From positions 2,071,001 to 2,135,000 of the forward strand of contig NZ_CP076133.1 in the NCBI RefSeq assembly GCF_018736045.1: a stretch of 64,000 bases of DNA. Reading direction: 5' to 3'. Under the pieces are notes generated by a model that saw nothing but the letters and a program-made list of their open reading frames with translations, was not told the origin of the DNA and searched no databases. Source of the DNA: Flammeovirga yaeyamensis. Lineage in GTDB: Bacteria > Bacteroidota > Bacteroidia > Cytophagales > Flammeovirgaceae. A program made the position numbers and the translations under genes. Every line of letters begins with the position of its first letter. The stretch's first letter is position 1. This document shows, in pieces, positions 1 to 8,776 of this stretch.

Positions 1-14
1 TGTAAGCGTTATTA

Positions 15-1367
15 CTAAAATCTTAAGGTAAATTCACTACCCTCATTTAATGCTGTTTTAAGCGTTAATCGACCATTATTTCTACGCATTATTTGTCTTG
101 ATAAACTAAGTCCAATACCTACGTGGTCTTTCTTTGTGGTATAAAACGGTATAAATATTTTGTTCTGAGCTTCCGAATCAATTCCAGATCCATTATCAAT
201 AATTCTGATGATAGGCTTGTTCTTATTCTCATCCTGAGTACTTCTTATGATCACGGATGCTCGTTCAGCACCTGAAGTCTCTAGCTCCTCCACTGCATTT
301 TTTACAACGGCATCAATCACCGATCTAATTTGCAATGGATCTGCCGTCACTAATATACTTTCTTGCTGTAATTGAAGTTCGAACTTCACATTAGGATAAG
401 TCGATTGATAAGATTCAACGGCTTCTTCACAAAGTTTATTGACATTGAAATGTTCAAATTGACTTTCTCTTAAATGTGCTAACACTCTAAAATTCTCCGC
501 CAAAGTAGAAAGTGATGAAACTCGATGTGAAATGGTTTCCATAGGAGAAATTAAATCAGAAATTTCTTCTTTGGTAGGCACCTCTTTGTCATAATTATCT
601 TTTAAGTATTCAAGTTCTCCTTTCACAGTATCACTTAAAGACGCAACAGGTGCAATAGCATTCATGATTTCATGAGTAAGCACAGAAATAAGAGCTTCCC
701 AAGCTTGTATCTCCACTTTCTCCACCTCTTCTTCTACTCTTGATATACTGTAAACATGAATCATTTCTCCTTTTACATACAAGAGCATTTTTTGAACTAC
801 AACCCTTTCGGATGCATACATTCCAGGAATAGTACAGTGATAAATGCCTTCCTCATCTTTGTTATTAAAGATATTGAATAATTCTTCTGATATATCTTCG
901 AAATCCAATACGTGAGAAGACTTCACTCCAGTAAAAAGACGTTTTGTAGTTTTATTAGAAAAAACCACTTTACCAGATGTATCAAAAGCCACAATTGCGG
1001 TATCTAACTGCTGTGCTATTGATTTATAAAATTGTAAATCAGATTCTCTTTGTGATCTTTTGTCTCTAAACCTGTTTAAAGCTTTTTGAAAAGTTTTATT
1101 TAAATCATCTTTTGCCTCGTTGGTATTATTGATGGTAAACGTCTGTGTTAGATCATCATAATTAATGGAATCTAAAAACTTACGTAAATCAAAAGCAATA
1201 CTATTTAATTTTTGCAATAAAAGCCATACTTGATACCATATTAATGCAAACACAAATACGGCATTGGCAATTAATTCTTTTTGTAAAAAGAAACTAAATA
1301 TAAAGGCACTCAATACGATTAAGAAAACACGTAAGGAGACCTGAAGTCTAAATTGTTTAAAGACCAT
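15..1367 (-). CDS. Sensor histidine kinase, NtrY/NtrB type
   Basis: A membrane histidine kinase of 450 residues. Two hydrophobic segments lie at about residues 13-28 and 32-52. A PAS-like region follows at about 110-210 (IVAFDTSGKVVFSN). The H-box is LISVLTHEIMNAIAPVASL with His232 as the likely phosphorylation site, and the C-terminal ATPase domain shows VKNAVEEL, DNGSGI and GIGLSLS. Its first 11 bases overlap the end of the upstream response regulator gene, so the two are co-transcribed and probably translationally coupled. The family phosphorylates a partner regulator, here the adjacent NtrC-type protein. The signal it senses cannot be read from the sequence. Confidence 0.93.
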   Translation of the reverse strand: MVFKQFRLQVSLRVFLIVLSAFIFSFFLQKELIANAVFVFALIWYQVWLLLQKLNSIAFDLRKFLDSINYDDLTQTFTINNTNEAKDDLNKTFQKALNRFRDKRSQRESDLQFYKSIAQQLDTAIVAFDTSGKVVFSNKTTKRLFTGVKSSHVLDFEDISEELFNIFNNKDEEGIYHCTIPGMYASERVVVQKMLLYVKGEMIHVYSISRVEEEVEKVEIQAWEALISVLTHEIMNAIAPVASLSDTVKGELEYLKDNYDKEVPTKEEISDLISPMETISHRVSSLSTLAENFRVLAHLRESQFEHFNVNKLCEEAVESYQSTYPNVKFELQLQQESILVTADPLQIRSVIDAVVKNAVEELETSGAERASVIIRSTQDENKNKPIIRIIDNGSGIDSEAQNKIFIPFYTTKKDHVGIGLSLSRQIMRRNNGRLTLKTALNEGSEFTLRF

Positions 1368-2745
1368 GTTTTTCTAATCTACGGTAGAGAGATGCTCGCG
1401 TTAAACCTAAAGATTTAGCCGCTTTAGAGATGTTACCTGAGTATTTACTTACAGCTTTTTGGATCATCATTTTTTCAACAGTGTCCAAATCAAATTCTGA
1501 TAAGTCAAAATCTTCTTCTTCCTTTTTCTTTTCAACCAAGAAAGTAAAATCTGTTGGCTGTAATGTATCGGTATCTGCCATAATTACTGCTCTTTCTAAA
1601 GCGTGTTGTAACTCCCTTACATTACCTGGCCAATAATATTTCTGAAGCTTCTTCATAGTAGAAGCAGCTACCTTCATTTTTCCTTTACGATATTTATTAG
1701 CGTATATCTTTAAGAAGTGTGCCACTAATAAAGGAATATCCTCTGCCCTATCTCTTAAAGGTGGTAAATGAATTTCTACAGTGTTAATACGATAAAGTAA
1801 ATCTTGTCTAAATTCTTTATTTTCCACCATTTCATATACCGGCATGTTGGTCGCACACACTAAACGGATATCAACAGGGATCGTTTTATTATCACCCACT
1901 CTAATTACTTCTCTCTTTTGCAAGACAGTAAGCAATTTAGATTGTAAAGTCATTGGCAAGTTACCAATTTCATCTAGGAACAAGGTACCTTTATTTGCAA
2001 TCTCAAATCGACCAGCACGATCTTCTCTAGCATCGGTAAACGCCCCTTTTTTATGTCCAAATAATTCTGATTGAAAGAGTGTTTCTGAAATAGATCCCAT
2101 ATCCACTCCAATAAAGACATTTTCATGTCGTAGTGACTGTTCGTGAACGGCTCTGGCGATTACTTCCTTACCTGTACCGTTTTCGCCAAGGATAAGAATA
2201 TTTGCATCCGTTTTACCTACTTTAGAAATAAGAGCAAACACTTTTCTCATGGCCGGGCTATCACCTATTACAATACCCTCAGAACCAGGCATTTTATTTA
2301 ATGCAGATGATAATTCTGTTTTTTCTTCTTTTAGGGATTTTACTTCTTCGTACGATTTTTTTAATCGAACAGCAGAAGTTAATGTCGCAATAAGTTTTTC
2401 GTTATTCCATGGTTTTAGTACAAAATCTGTCGCTCCTTGTTTTACAGCATTTACAGCAGTTTCTACATCACCGTATGCGGTAATCATAACGACGACTGCA
2501 TTTGGATCTATTTCTAATATTTGCTCCAACCAATGAAACCCTTCTTTTCCAGAAGTAGTATCTTTTGTGAAGTTCATATCCAAAAGAATAACATCATAGC
2601 TATCGTTCTTTAATAAAAACGGAATTTTACCTGGGTTACTCTCAACTTGAACCAAATCTGCATTCTTTTTTAATAACATTTTGGCTGCCAACAAGATATC
2701 TTCGTTGTCATCTATTACTAGAATTTTTCCAAGGGGCTTACTCAT
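1357..2745 (-). CDS. Sigma-54-dependent response regulator, NtrC family
   Basis: A 462-residue regulator with receiver, AAA+ and Fis-type DNA-binding domains in that order. The phosphoacceptor is Asp56 (VILLDMNF) and the conserved receiver lysine is in FVLKPW. The AAA+ domain (about 160-390) has Walker A GENGTGKE, Walker B TLFLDEIGN and the sigma-54 contact loop written GAFTDA, a common variant of GAFTGA. The C-terminus NISKAAKSLGLTRASLYRRL is a Fis-type helix-turn-helix. Proteins of this type remodel sigma-54 RNA polymerase after phosphorylation by the partner kinase, encoded just downstream with an 11-base overlap. Target genes are not evident here; I found no clear -24/-12 promoter nearby. 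Confidence 0.95.
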   Translation of the reverse strand: MSKPLGKILVIDDNEDILLAAKMLLKKNADLVQVESNPGKIPFLLKNDSYDVILLDMNFTKDTTSGKEGFHWLEQILEIDPNAVVVMITAYGDVETAVNAVKQGATDFVLKPWNNEKLIATLTSAVRLKKSYEEVKSLKEEKTELSSALNKMPGSEGIVIGDSPAMRKVFALISKVGKTDANILILGENGTGKEVIARAVHEQSLRHENVFIGVDMGSISETLFQSELFGHKKGAFTDAREDRAGRFEIANKGTLFLDEIGNLPMTLQSKLLTVLQKREVIRVGDNKTIPVDIRLVCATNMPVYEMVENKEFRQDLLYRINTVEIHLPPLRDRAEDIPLLVAHFLKIYANKYRKGKMKVAASTMKKLQKYYWPGNVRELQHALERAVIMADTDTLQPTDFTFLVEKKKEEEDFDLSEFDLDTVEKMMIQKAVSKYSGNISKAAKSLGLTRASLYRRLEKHGL

Positions 2746-2985
2746 TATTTCGACGGTGAATTATAATTTGATTGTACGTTTATGGACAGAACAATTAAAG
2801 AATAAAAAATTTATGAAAAAAATAAGTGATACAATATTTTTGTTTTATCATGTTATTTCTAACAAAAACATCAATTTGTTAGTGGATTTACTAGCAAATC
2901 AATAGAATATTAGGTGATTTACAATTGATAAAAATAAGAGTTCCCTCGTTAAGATTCATTCAATAATTTTTTGTAACAATTTCTA

Positions 2986-2993
2986 TAAATTTG
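2986..2993 (+). promoter_or_regulatory. Candidate Bacteroidetes -7 box
   Basis: TAAATTTG fits the TAnnTTTG -7 consensus of Bacteroidetes housekeeping promoters and lies about 50 bases before the start at 3046. No convincing -33 element is spaced correctly, so this is tentative. The remainder of the 300-base gap 2746-3045 shows only AT-rich sequence. Confidence 0.35.
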
Positions 2994-3045
2994 AGGTATA
3001 TAAATACATAATATTACTTATAAGGAACACTATAAACATAAAACG

Positions 3046-3351
3046 ATGACTAAAAAGTTAATTGGTACGATTCTTCTTGCTGCAGGTGTTTCACTAACAT
3101 CTTTAGCAGACAACCCAATCACTAAAAAGAACAAAGTGAGAAAGGGTTACAAAACAACAACAGTACAGAAAACTCAAAAGAGTATTTCAACAAATGAAGA
3201 TGTTGCTGTTGTAAGAAAGAACCGCAAAGGTGCTTACCACATACAAAACCATGCTGGCGTAAATACTTTGGCAGAAGCACAAGGTGTAAATGCTGGTAAA
3301 ACAGTTGATCAAACAACTGCAAAATATCCATACATGAAATGGAGTAAATAA
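3046..3351 (+). CDS. Small secreted basic protein, function unknown
   Basis: A 101-residue protein with a clear N-terminal signal peptide (KLIGTILLAAGVSLTSLA, cleavage likely near residue 21). The mature part is basic and rich in Lys, Thr and Val, with no cysteines and no motif I recognise. The ATG at 3046 gives the signal peptide directly. A strong intrinsic terminator starts 12 bases after the stop and a possible -7 box lies upstream, so it looks like a complete single-gene unit. It is probably periplasmic or surface-exposed; I cannot assign a role. Confidence 0.75.
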   Translation: MTKKLIGTILLAAGVSLTSLADNPITKKNKVRKGYKTTTVQKTQKSISTNEDVAVVRKNRKGAYHIQNHAGVNTLAEAQGVNAGKTVDQTTAKYPYMKWSK

Positions 3352-3362
3352 AAGAATTATGA

Positions 3363-3390
3363 AGCCTGTGAGAAATCTCAGGCTTTTTTT
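3363..3390 (+). terminator. Intrinsic terminator after the small secreted protein gene
   Basis: An AGCCTG/CAGGCT hairpin with a short loop is followed directly by a run of seven T. It lies just beyond the stop at 3351. Confidence 0.8.
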
Positions 3391-3458
3391 ATTTCTATTG
3401 ATGAATCGAAACTCAGAAGTTTGTTTTAAAACAGAAAAAATATAGTCTCAAAATCTTT

Positions 3459-3500
3459 AAAAAAAAGAGGTAGTCATATACAAATTATGACTACCTCTTT
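3459..3500 (-). terminator. Intrinsic terminator, minus-strand reading
   Basis: A perfect 15-bp inverted repeat (AAAGAGGTAGTCATA at 3464-3478, complement at 3486-3500) has a 7-base loop. Read on the minus strand it is followed by eight T, so it ends the transcript of the small membrane protein gene at 3524-3751. The plus-strand side has only three T. Confidence 0.85.
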
Positions 3501-3523
3501 TACTAATTTCTTGTGTGTGATAT

Positions 3524-3751
3524 TTAAAAGGTTAATTTTTTAGTCAAGTATGAATTTACTAAGCCAATGCTTAGAAAACTCAATGCACCAAAAGAAAATA
3601 CTAGAACTAATAATAAACTGCTGTAAGACATTCCTTCTACAGAATATGTATTCAGAAGAAGTAATAAACCTAAAACAAAGTTTATTAAGGACAATCGGTA
3701 GTAATTTAAATGATCACTGTAAATTAATTGAGTGAAATTTTTTTCTTTCAT
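3524..3751 (-). CDS. Small two-helix membrane protein, function unknown
   Basis: A 75-residue protein with two hydrophobic stretches, about residues 21-34 and 44-65 (SLLLVLVFSFGALSFLSIGLV), and a short lysine-rich tail. It has no motif I recognise. A textbook terminator on the same strand begins about 24 bases after the stop, which supports a real transcription unit. An overlapping plus-strand frame of 61 codons has lower-quality composition and was not chosen. Likely inner-membrane; function unknown. Confidence 0.6.
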   Translation of the reverse strand: MKEKNFTQLIYSDHLNYYRLSLINFVLGLLLLLNTYSVEGMSYSSLLLVLVFSFGALSFLSIGLVNSYLTKKLTF

Positions 3752-3828
3752 CAGTAAGATTTTTCAATGTATATCTATAGTAATATGCTAATCAATTCTA
3801 AAGACAACCGAAAATTCAATGTGGACAA

Positions 3829-4041
3829 TTATTGACCAGAAAAATATCTCACACAAGGTGAAAAATTTTTATTTGGCCTTAATCCAGTATGTCTAGAGAA
3901 TAATTTAGTGAATTTGTGATCGTAAGATTTTTCAGAAACGAAACTCTGTTTTATTCTTTTCGATCGTAAGCCAGAGCTAATAAGAACAAGTGTAAAAAAC
4001 AGTAAGGTGTATAAAGTAATAACGAATTTGAATTTTGTCAT
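3829..4041 (-). CDS. Small protein with N-terminal membrane segment
   Basis: A 70-residue frame with a hydrophobic N-terminus (about residues 5-23, FVITLYTLLFFTLVLISSG) followed by a strongly basic remainder containing one cysteine. It could be a small secreted or anchored peptide. The start codon abuts one arm of a 16-bp inverted repeat (4041-4056 with 4081-4096), which could affect its translation. It is the middle member of three small minus-strand frames. No homology is recognised and it may not be a real gene. Confidence 0.45.
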   Translation of the reverse strand: MTKFKFVITLYTLLFFTLVLISSGLRSKRIKQSFVSEKSYDHKFTKLFSRHTGLRPNKNFSPCVRYFSGQ

Positions 4042-4096
4042 ATAATAATTTGGGTGGTGTGTTTATTAAGTTAATCAATTCACCCAAATTATTATA
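4041..4096 (-). repeat. 16-bp perfect inverted repeat abutting a start codon
   Basis: TATAATAATTTGGGTG at 4041-4056 is exactly complementary to 4081-4096, with a 24-base loop. On the minus strand the second arm runs into the ATG of the frame ending at 3829, so folding could hide the initiation region. There is no T-run, so a terminator is unlikely. Confidence 0.6.
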
Positions 4097-4139
4097 ATTA
4101 TCTATTTAAAATTATATGATTTCTAAATTATAAACAGTT

Positions 4140-4319
4140 CTATTCCATGTATTTCATTTTGATATGATTTTGATTCATAATACCCACAACAACAATGTGA
4201 TCATCATGCTTTTTGTTATCAAATTTCTTTTCTGCAACTAATGATAAAGTAAGCGTAAACAATGTTACAATACTATATATAATTAATTTCTTTTGTGAGG
4301 TTTTAGAATACTTCGACAT
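4140..4319 (-). CDS. Small protein with N-terminal membrane segment
   Basis: A 59-codon frame running from an ATG at 4319 to a TAG at 4140. It starts MSKYSKTSQKK, continues with a hydrophobic stretch (LIIYSIVTLFTLTLSLVA, residues 12-29) and ends in a polar tail rich in His, Lys and Asp. The layout (basic start, single hydrophobic segment, charged tail) matches the neighbour at 3829-4041, but the sequences are not obviously related. It may be a small secreted or anchored peptide, and coding status is uncertain. The 255 bases from 4320 to 4574 hold no gene I can see. Confidence 0.4.
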   Translation of the reverse strand: MSKYSKTSQKKLIIYSIVTLFTLTLSLVAEKKFDNKKHDDHIVVVGIMNQNHIKMKYME

Positions 4320-4574
4320 AATAATTAGCGTTTAATTGTTCATCAGTTTTTTATACCCTTAATACCTGCAAAGTGTTTTAAATTGAAATGATTATGATGT
4401 ATGATTTCTTAATTAAATCACCAATTGTGAACTATGACATATAAATTCTATATATTTTAAATTAATTTAATTTCCTCTTTTAGATTCTAAAGGATGTTTT
4501 TAATATTTTTATAAAATAATTACCTCAAAATTGTACGAAGTAGGTTTAATCCATTATATCTTCATTTTTTACAT

Positions 4575-5105
4575 ATGAAACAGTTCTATTATTTATTCTT
4601 TTTAATTGGAATGATGCTCTCTTTGAGTGCCTGCCAAGAAAACAAACCACTAGTTTTACATCCTGATAAAACAATTTCAACTTCCACTACAGAAATTCAA
4701 TACTTTGAGAATTTTGATAAGTTAGCTCCCTTATTTAAACATCAAGATGATACATTAAGAGTAATTAATTTTTGGGCGACATGGTGTGCTCCTTGTGTAA
4801 AGGAAATCCCATTCTTCACTACTTTAGATCAAGAGTTTAAATCACAGAACAAAAAAAGTAAAGTGATGTTGATTAGTTTAGATCTAAGCGAAAAAAACTT
4901 AGTGAAATTCATCGATAAAAATAAAATTAATACCACTAGTTATTGGTTGGATGATGCCAATGCTAATTATTGGATTGGTGAAATTGAAAAAGATTGGGAT
5001 GGTGCTATCCCCGTTACTTTATTTATTAAAGGTCAAAATAAAAAATTCCATTTTGGAGATTTTGAATCTCTAGACGACATAAAAACAATTATAAATTCTA
5101 TCTAA
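4575..5105 (+). CDS. TlpA-like thioredoxin-fold lipoprotein
   Basis: A 176-residue lipoprotein (lipobox ending LSAC, Cys20) with a thioredoxin-fold domain. The active site is NFWATWCAPCVKE with the redox pair Cys71/Cys74, and a cis-proline-like IPVTLFI segment lies near the C-terminus. TlpA/ResA-type proteins act as periplasmic thiol-disulfide oxidoreductases, often in cytochrome c or envelope protein maturation. The next gene starts 8 bases downstream and is also a thioredoxin-fold lipoprotein, so the two form an operon. The specific substrate is unknown. Confidence 0.9.
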   Translation: MKQFYYLFFLIGMMLSLSACQENKPLVLHPDKTISTSTTEIQYFENFDKLAPLFKHQDDTLRVINFWATWCAPCVKEIPFFTTLDQEFKSQNKKSKVMLISLDLSEKNLVKFIDKNKINTTSYWLDDANANYWIGEIEKDWDGAIPVTLFIKGQNKKFHFGDFESLDDIKTIINSI

Positions 5106-5113
5106 CTTTAATT

Positions 5114-5776
5114 ATGAAAACTTTCATTTTAAGCACTTTATCTGTTTTATTATTTTTCTCTTGTGGATCTACTTCAAGCGAGAAAAAAGAAGAAACTAAA
5201 CAAGCAGCTGTTTCAACTACAGAAACAGTACAAGCTGTAAAAATTGGTGAAATAGCACCAGATTTTAACCTAATCGGCATAGACGATCAACAACATGCTC
5301 TAAATGATTTGGCTGGAGAAAAAGGTGCTATTGTTATATTCACATGTAACCACTGTCCTTATGCTATTGCTTACGAAGACCGTATTATCGCTTTAGATAA
5401 AAAATTTAAAGAAGAAGGATATCCAGTCATAGCGATTAATCCTAATGATCCCGCTGTTCAACCAAAAGATTCGTTTGATAAAATGAAAGAAAGAGCGGAT
5501 GAAAAAGGATTCACTTTCCCTTACTTATTTGATAAAGGACAGAAAGTATTCCCAACTTATGGTGCGACAAAAACTCCTCATGTTTTCTTGTTAAACAAAG
5601 AGAACAATCAGCTAGTGGTTAAATATATTGGTGCAATTGACGATAACTACAAAGATGCTGATGCGGTAAAAGTAAAGTTTGTTGAAGACGCTATCAATGC
5701 ACTTCAAAACAACACGGAAATTGCTGAAAAAGAAACAAAAGCAATTGGTTGTTCTATCAAAGTTGCTAAAAGTTAG
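5114..5776 (+). CDS. Peroxiredoxin-like thioredoxin-family lipoprotein
   Basis: A 220-residue lipoprotein (Cys17 after VLLFFS) with an AhpC/TSA-type thioredoxin fold from about residue 43. The redox motif is FTCNHCPYA (Cys78/Cys81), followed by IAINPNDPAVQPKDS and a FPYLFD segment typical of the PRX-like thioredoxin family. A cysteine near the C-terminus (AIGCSI) could be a resolving residue. It lies 8 bases after the TlpA-like gene, so it probably shares that transcript and a role in envelope redox chemistry. Peroxidase activity is not proven by sequence. Confidence 0.88.
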   Translation: MKTFILSTLSVLLFFSCGSTSSEKKEETKQAAVSTTETVQAVKIGEIAPDFNLIGIDDQQHALNDLAGEKGAIVIFTCNHCPYAIAYEDRIIALDKKFKEEGYPVIAINPNDPAVQPKDSFDKMKERADEKGFTFPYLFDKGQKVFPTYGATKTPHVFLLNKENNQLVVKYIGAIDDNYKDADAVKVKFVEDAINALQNNTEIAEKETKAIGCSIKVAKS

Positions 5777-5821
5777 TTCATTCACTTATTCGTATTAACT
5801 TGTAGTAAAGAAACTATTATT

Positions 5822-5846
5822 GTATCCGGGATTCACTCTCGGATAC
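5822..5846 (+). other. Small hairpin before the GH25 gene
   Basis: GTATCCG (5822-5828) pairs with CGGATAC (5840-5846) around an 11-base loop, 12 bases before the chosen ATG. No T-run follows, so it is not a typical terminator. Confidence 0.4.
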
Positions 5847-5858
5847 TGCTTACTCAAT

Positions 5859-6695
5859 ATGGCTGAAAAACGTAAAAAAATATTCCCCTTCTCCTCCTTA
5901 GTATATTTAACTCTTTTTCTCTTAGCGATTTATGTGTACAAAAACCCAGATACTAAAGATAAAGTTAAACCTTATGCAAAAATCTCTTATGCTTACGCAC
6001 TAAATCTTAAAGATTTAATTGAAACACCTTTTTATAAACATGTCTCGGGATACAGTATCAAATTACCTAATAAATATACAGTACATGGTATAGATGTTTC
6101 CCATCATCAACAATATATTGATTGGTCCAGAGTAAGTAAAATGCACGCGCAAGGTCAATCAATTAAATTTGCATATTGCAAGGCAACAGAAGGATTGGAT
6201 CATTCCGACAGACATTTTAGTCATAACAAGAAAAGAAGTAAAGAACATCAGATCTCATTTGGTGCTTATCATTTTTTCAGACCCAAAAAAGATGGAAAGC
6301 AACAAGCAGATTTTTTTCTAAATACGGTAGGCGATTTAGCTCCTGCTGATATGGTCCCTGTAGTCGATATAGAAGTTTTAGATCGAGTAAGCCCTAGTAC
6401 AATGAGAAAGAGGTTAAAAGACTTTCTCGATCACGTTGAAAGTGCAATTGGCGTTAAACCAATGATCTACACCGGTGATGTTTTTTACAAAGATTATCTC
6501 AAAGGGTACTTCCCAAAATATCGCATTTGGATTGCGAATTATAGTAATGGAACTCAATCTTCAGAAAAAAGATGGACCATGTGGCAACATTCTCAAACTG
6601 CTACAGTAGATGGGATCCCAGGAAAAGTAGATATGAACGTTTTTTATGGAAATTGGGAGCAGTTTAAAAAGGCTATGTTAATTGGCTTTCAATAA
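5859..6695 (+). CDS. Glycoside hydrolase family 25 muramidase (lysozyme-like)
   Basis: I start at the ATG at 5859 (MAEKRKKIF), giving 278 residues; an upstream TTG at 5820 would add 13 unlikely residues. A hydrophobic anchor (about residues 10-24) precedes the catalytic domain. GH25 marks are YTVHGIDVSHHQ near the start, the KATEG segment, AYHFFRP and the catalytic VVDIEVLD with acidic residues on one strand end. The end (WTMWQHSQTATVDGIPGKVDMN) matches the family's C-terminal pattern. GH25 enzymes cleave the N-acetylmuramic acid linkage in peptidoglycan. It is probably inner-membrane anchored and acts on the organism's own wall, as no effector or phage genes are nearby. Confidence 0.92.
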   Translation: MAEKRKKIFPFSSLVYLTLFLLAIYVYKNPDTKDKVKPYAKISYAYALNLKDLIETPFYKHVSGYSIKLPNKYTVHGIDVSHHQQYIDWSRVSKMHAQGQSIKFAYCKATEGLDHSDRHFSHNKKRSKEHQISFGAYHFFRPKKDGKQQADFFLNTVGDLAPADMVPVVDIEVLDRVSPSTMRKRLKDFLDHVESAIGVKPMIYTGDVFYKDYLKGYFPKYRIWIANYSNGTQSSEKRWTMWQHSQTATVDGIPGKVDMNVFYGNWEQFKKAMLIGFQ

Positions 6696-6734
6696 ATTAT
6701 GATTTTACATGAGTTATTAACCCTTTAATTCTAT

Positions 6735-6742
6735 TAAATTTG
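6735..6742 (+). promoter_or_regulatory. Candidate Bacteroidetes -7 box
   Basis: TAAATTTG matches TAnnTTTG and lies 25 bases before the ATG at 6768. No clear -33 element was found. Confidence 0.3.
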
Positions 6743-6767
6743 TAACTTAAATAAAGACATCAAACTC

Positions 6768-7487
6768 ATGAAAATTTTTAAATCATATACTTACGTACTT
6801 CTTTTTACTTGTTTAGGATTCTTTTCTTGTCAAGATAGTATTATCGAAGATCTTCCTACTCCTTCAGGTAATTTTCTTTTAAATCTTGTGGCTATTAATA
6901 ATGATGTCGATGAAGGTGCAGGATGGAAAGAGTATATGATTACAGAAACCAACTTAGGAATTCATCAAATTGATTTTCTTAAAAATGATTCTGCTTTTAC
7001 AGCCTTTCAAGATCAGTATCAATATGAATTGATATCTAGAAAAAGTTTTCCTGAACTTAATTTCACTAATCTTCCTGTCAATACTTACGATAAGGTGACT
7101 ATCTCAATGGATAATCATTTAGATTCAGATGAAAGTGTAGAAATCAATGGGCATTATACTCCATCAAGCCCAACAAAGATTGATTTTTATTTTAAGACAA
7201 ATGAAGAACTCTTCCTTACTCATACATTGGAAGAAGATTTAGTAATTACCGATGATAAGAGTTTTCAATTTGAAATTGCTTTTCATCTAAAAAAGATTTT
7301 TGATCAAGTGACGTTTAATGAATTAGAAAAAACTACTATTGAAGAAGAACTAGAAAATGGACAAATAGTTAGTAAAGATATTATTCTTATTGACAAAGAG
7401 AATAATATGGGTACTTATCAATTTATACTTTCAGAATTTCAAAAAAGCTTTCAAACTAGACTTGTTGTAGAACAGCCTAGGACTTAA
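6768..7487 (+). CDS. Lipoprotein of unknown function
   Basis: A 239-residue lipoprotein (lipobox FFSC, Cys21). The mature part is acidic, with many Asp and Glu, beta-strand-like alternation and no recognised domain. Its last 11 bases overlap the end of the convergent DUF1569 gene, so both genes end in a shared tail-to-tail junction without an obvious separate terminator. It is likely anchored in the periplasm or on the surface. No function assigned. Confidence 0.75.
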   Translation: MKIFKSYTYVLLFTCLGFFSCQDSIIEDLPTPSGNFLLNLVAINNDVDEGAGWKEYMITETNLGIHQIDFLKNDSAFTAFQDQYQYELISRKSFPELNFTNLPVNTYDKVTISMDNHLDSDESVEINGHYTPSSPTKIDFYFKTNEELFLTHTLEEDLVITDDKSFQFEIAFHLKKIFDQVTFNELEKTTIEEELENGQIVSKDIILIDKENNMGTYQFILSEFQKSFQTRLVVEQPRT

Positions 7488-7938
7488 GAATGTCTTGTAT
7501 AATTTTAATATGATGATTGGTATGGATGATCATCATCTTCTTTGCTTCTTTTACATTCAATTCTCCAAAAACGAAATGTCTGAAGTAATGATTTTCCGAA
7601 AGTGTATCAATTTGTTCTATCAATTGATAACCTTTATCTAATTCCATTTCAACGATAGATAAATCTACATTACCGAAATTATTTACATATTTCGGCGCAC
7701 GTGCTTTACCTCTCGGCATCTTCTTTATCAACTTTATTATCCACCACTTAATATTAAATACAGATTGATACTGTTCTGGATTTGAATTAATTAAAGCCTC
7801 ACAAATTAAATTCATTGACAATATAGAATGGTAAACATGCCAATCTACCCCTGCCTTTGAGACACTTGGAACAGTCTTTCTAAATGCTTCTGTTTGTGTA
7901 TAAATAGCTAGTTGGTTTATTTGGTCAAGTAATGTCAT
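7477..7938 (-). CDS. DinB-superfamily protein, DUF1569-like
   Basis: A 153-residue cytoplasmic protein predicted to be a four-helix bundle. Histidines in DWHVYH near residue 35 and in HTNHHIKI near the C-terminus fit the metal-binding positions of the DinB/DUF1569 fold, and MPRGKARAPKYV is a typical loop. The family is linked to stress-induced metalloenzymes of unknown activity. It converges on the lipoprotein gene with an 11-base 3' overlap. Biochemical role unknown. Confidence 0.7.
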   Translation of the reverse strand: MTLLDQINQLAIYTQTEAFRKTVPSVSKAGVDWHVYHSILSMNLICEALINSNPEQYQSVFNIKWWIIKLIKKMPRGKARAPKYVNNFGNVDLSIVEMELDKGYQLIEQIDTLSENHYFRHFVFGELNVKEAKKMMIIHTNHHIKIIQDILKS

Positions 7939-8306
7939 AGTTCATTATTTTTAGTACTATTTTAATTATGAAATAATATTCATTTTTCATTTCTCAATGT
8001 TAATATCATAAATTATATTGATTTTTGTTTAACTTCTATAAAACAAAAATATTTATATCTCTATAAACACATTGCACATTGGCTATCAAATACTTATACT
8101 GTTGTAAAACTTCAAACAACTGTTAAACATTTTATGACAAATTTGATTTTTACTTCATTTTTCAAAATCCTAAAATAATACAAAAATCAATTTGTTAATT
8201 GAATTATTCAAAGAACAATTATATTGATTTTATGAAATTTCAACCAAAAAAATTAACCCACCAATGAGTTTTGTTATTTTTATATATTCCCACTAATGTA
8301 ATATTT
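7939..8306. other. Intergenic region, 368 bases
   Basis: A very AT-rich gap between divergent genes. It must hold the promoters of both the DUF1569 gene (minus) and the STAS-like gene (plus). A minus-strand TAnnTTTG match (plus-strand CAAAAATA at 8044-8051) is the only promoter-like hint. I see no coding frame or RNA gene. Confidence 0.5.
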
Positions 8307-8690
8307 ATGAATTATTTTATTTCGACAAACAATAAAGTCCTCAAACTAAAACTTCAAGGGAAAATAACAGATGATGAACTACTTATTTCTTTGAACGAGT
8401 TTGCAAAAAAGATTGCTGAGGACAAAATTATGGTAGGTGTGGTAGACGGTAAAGAGTTAACAAATACTATGGAACTTGCCTCTAAATATAGTGTTATATC
8501 CACTTTAGAAAGGCTAGGATTCCAAAGAAATTGTAGATTTTATATCGCATCTAATTCACCTATTGAAGAATCACGTATTGTAGAAAATATAGCTTTTAAT
8601 AGAGGCTGGAGATTGTACATGTTTGAATCATTAGTTGAAGCCACAGCTGCAGCAGAAAAATTCATTTTAAACAATTCTGAAGTAATATAA
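8307..8690 (+). CDS. STAS/SpoIIAA-like domain protein
   Basis: The ATG at 8307 gives 127 residues starting MNYFISTNNKVLKLKLQGKI; an upstream TTG at 8271 would add 12 unlikely residues. The pattern of beta-strand, helix, VGVVDGKEL, second helix and FYIASNSP resembles STAS/SpoIIAA-like single-domain proteins, which bind partner proteins or lipids. No conserved phosphorylatable serine is obvious. The protein is probably cytoplasmic. The assignment is weak fold-level recognition; a hypothetical protein is the safe call. Confidence 0.55.
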   Translation: MNYFISTNNKVLKLKLQGKITDDELLISLNEFAKKIAEDKIMVGVVDGKELTNTMELASKYSVISTLERLGFQRNCRFYIASNSPIEESRIVENIAFNRGWRLYMFESLVEATAAAEKFILNNSEVI

Positions 8691-8716
8691 AAGACACAGA
8701 TAAAATCTGTGCCTTT
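8690..8716 (+). terminator. Probable terminator hairpin
   Basis: CACAGAT (8695-8701) and ATCTGTG (8705-8711) pair around a 3-base loop, with flanking A and T extending the stem past one mismatch. The T-run is short. It sits right at the stop of the STAS-like gene. Confidence 0.5.
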
Positions 8717-8776
8717 ACTACTATATTCATAATTAAGTGTGTTCCAAAATTTGATTAATTATGTTGTCCTTCATTC

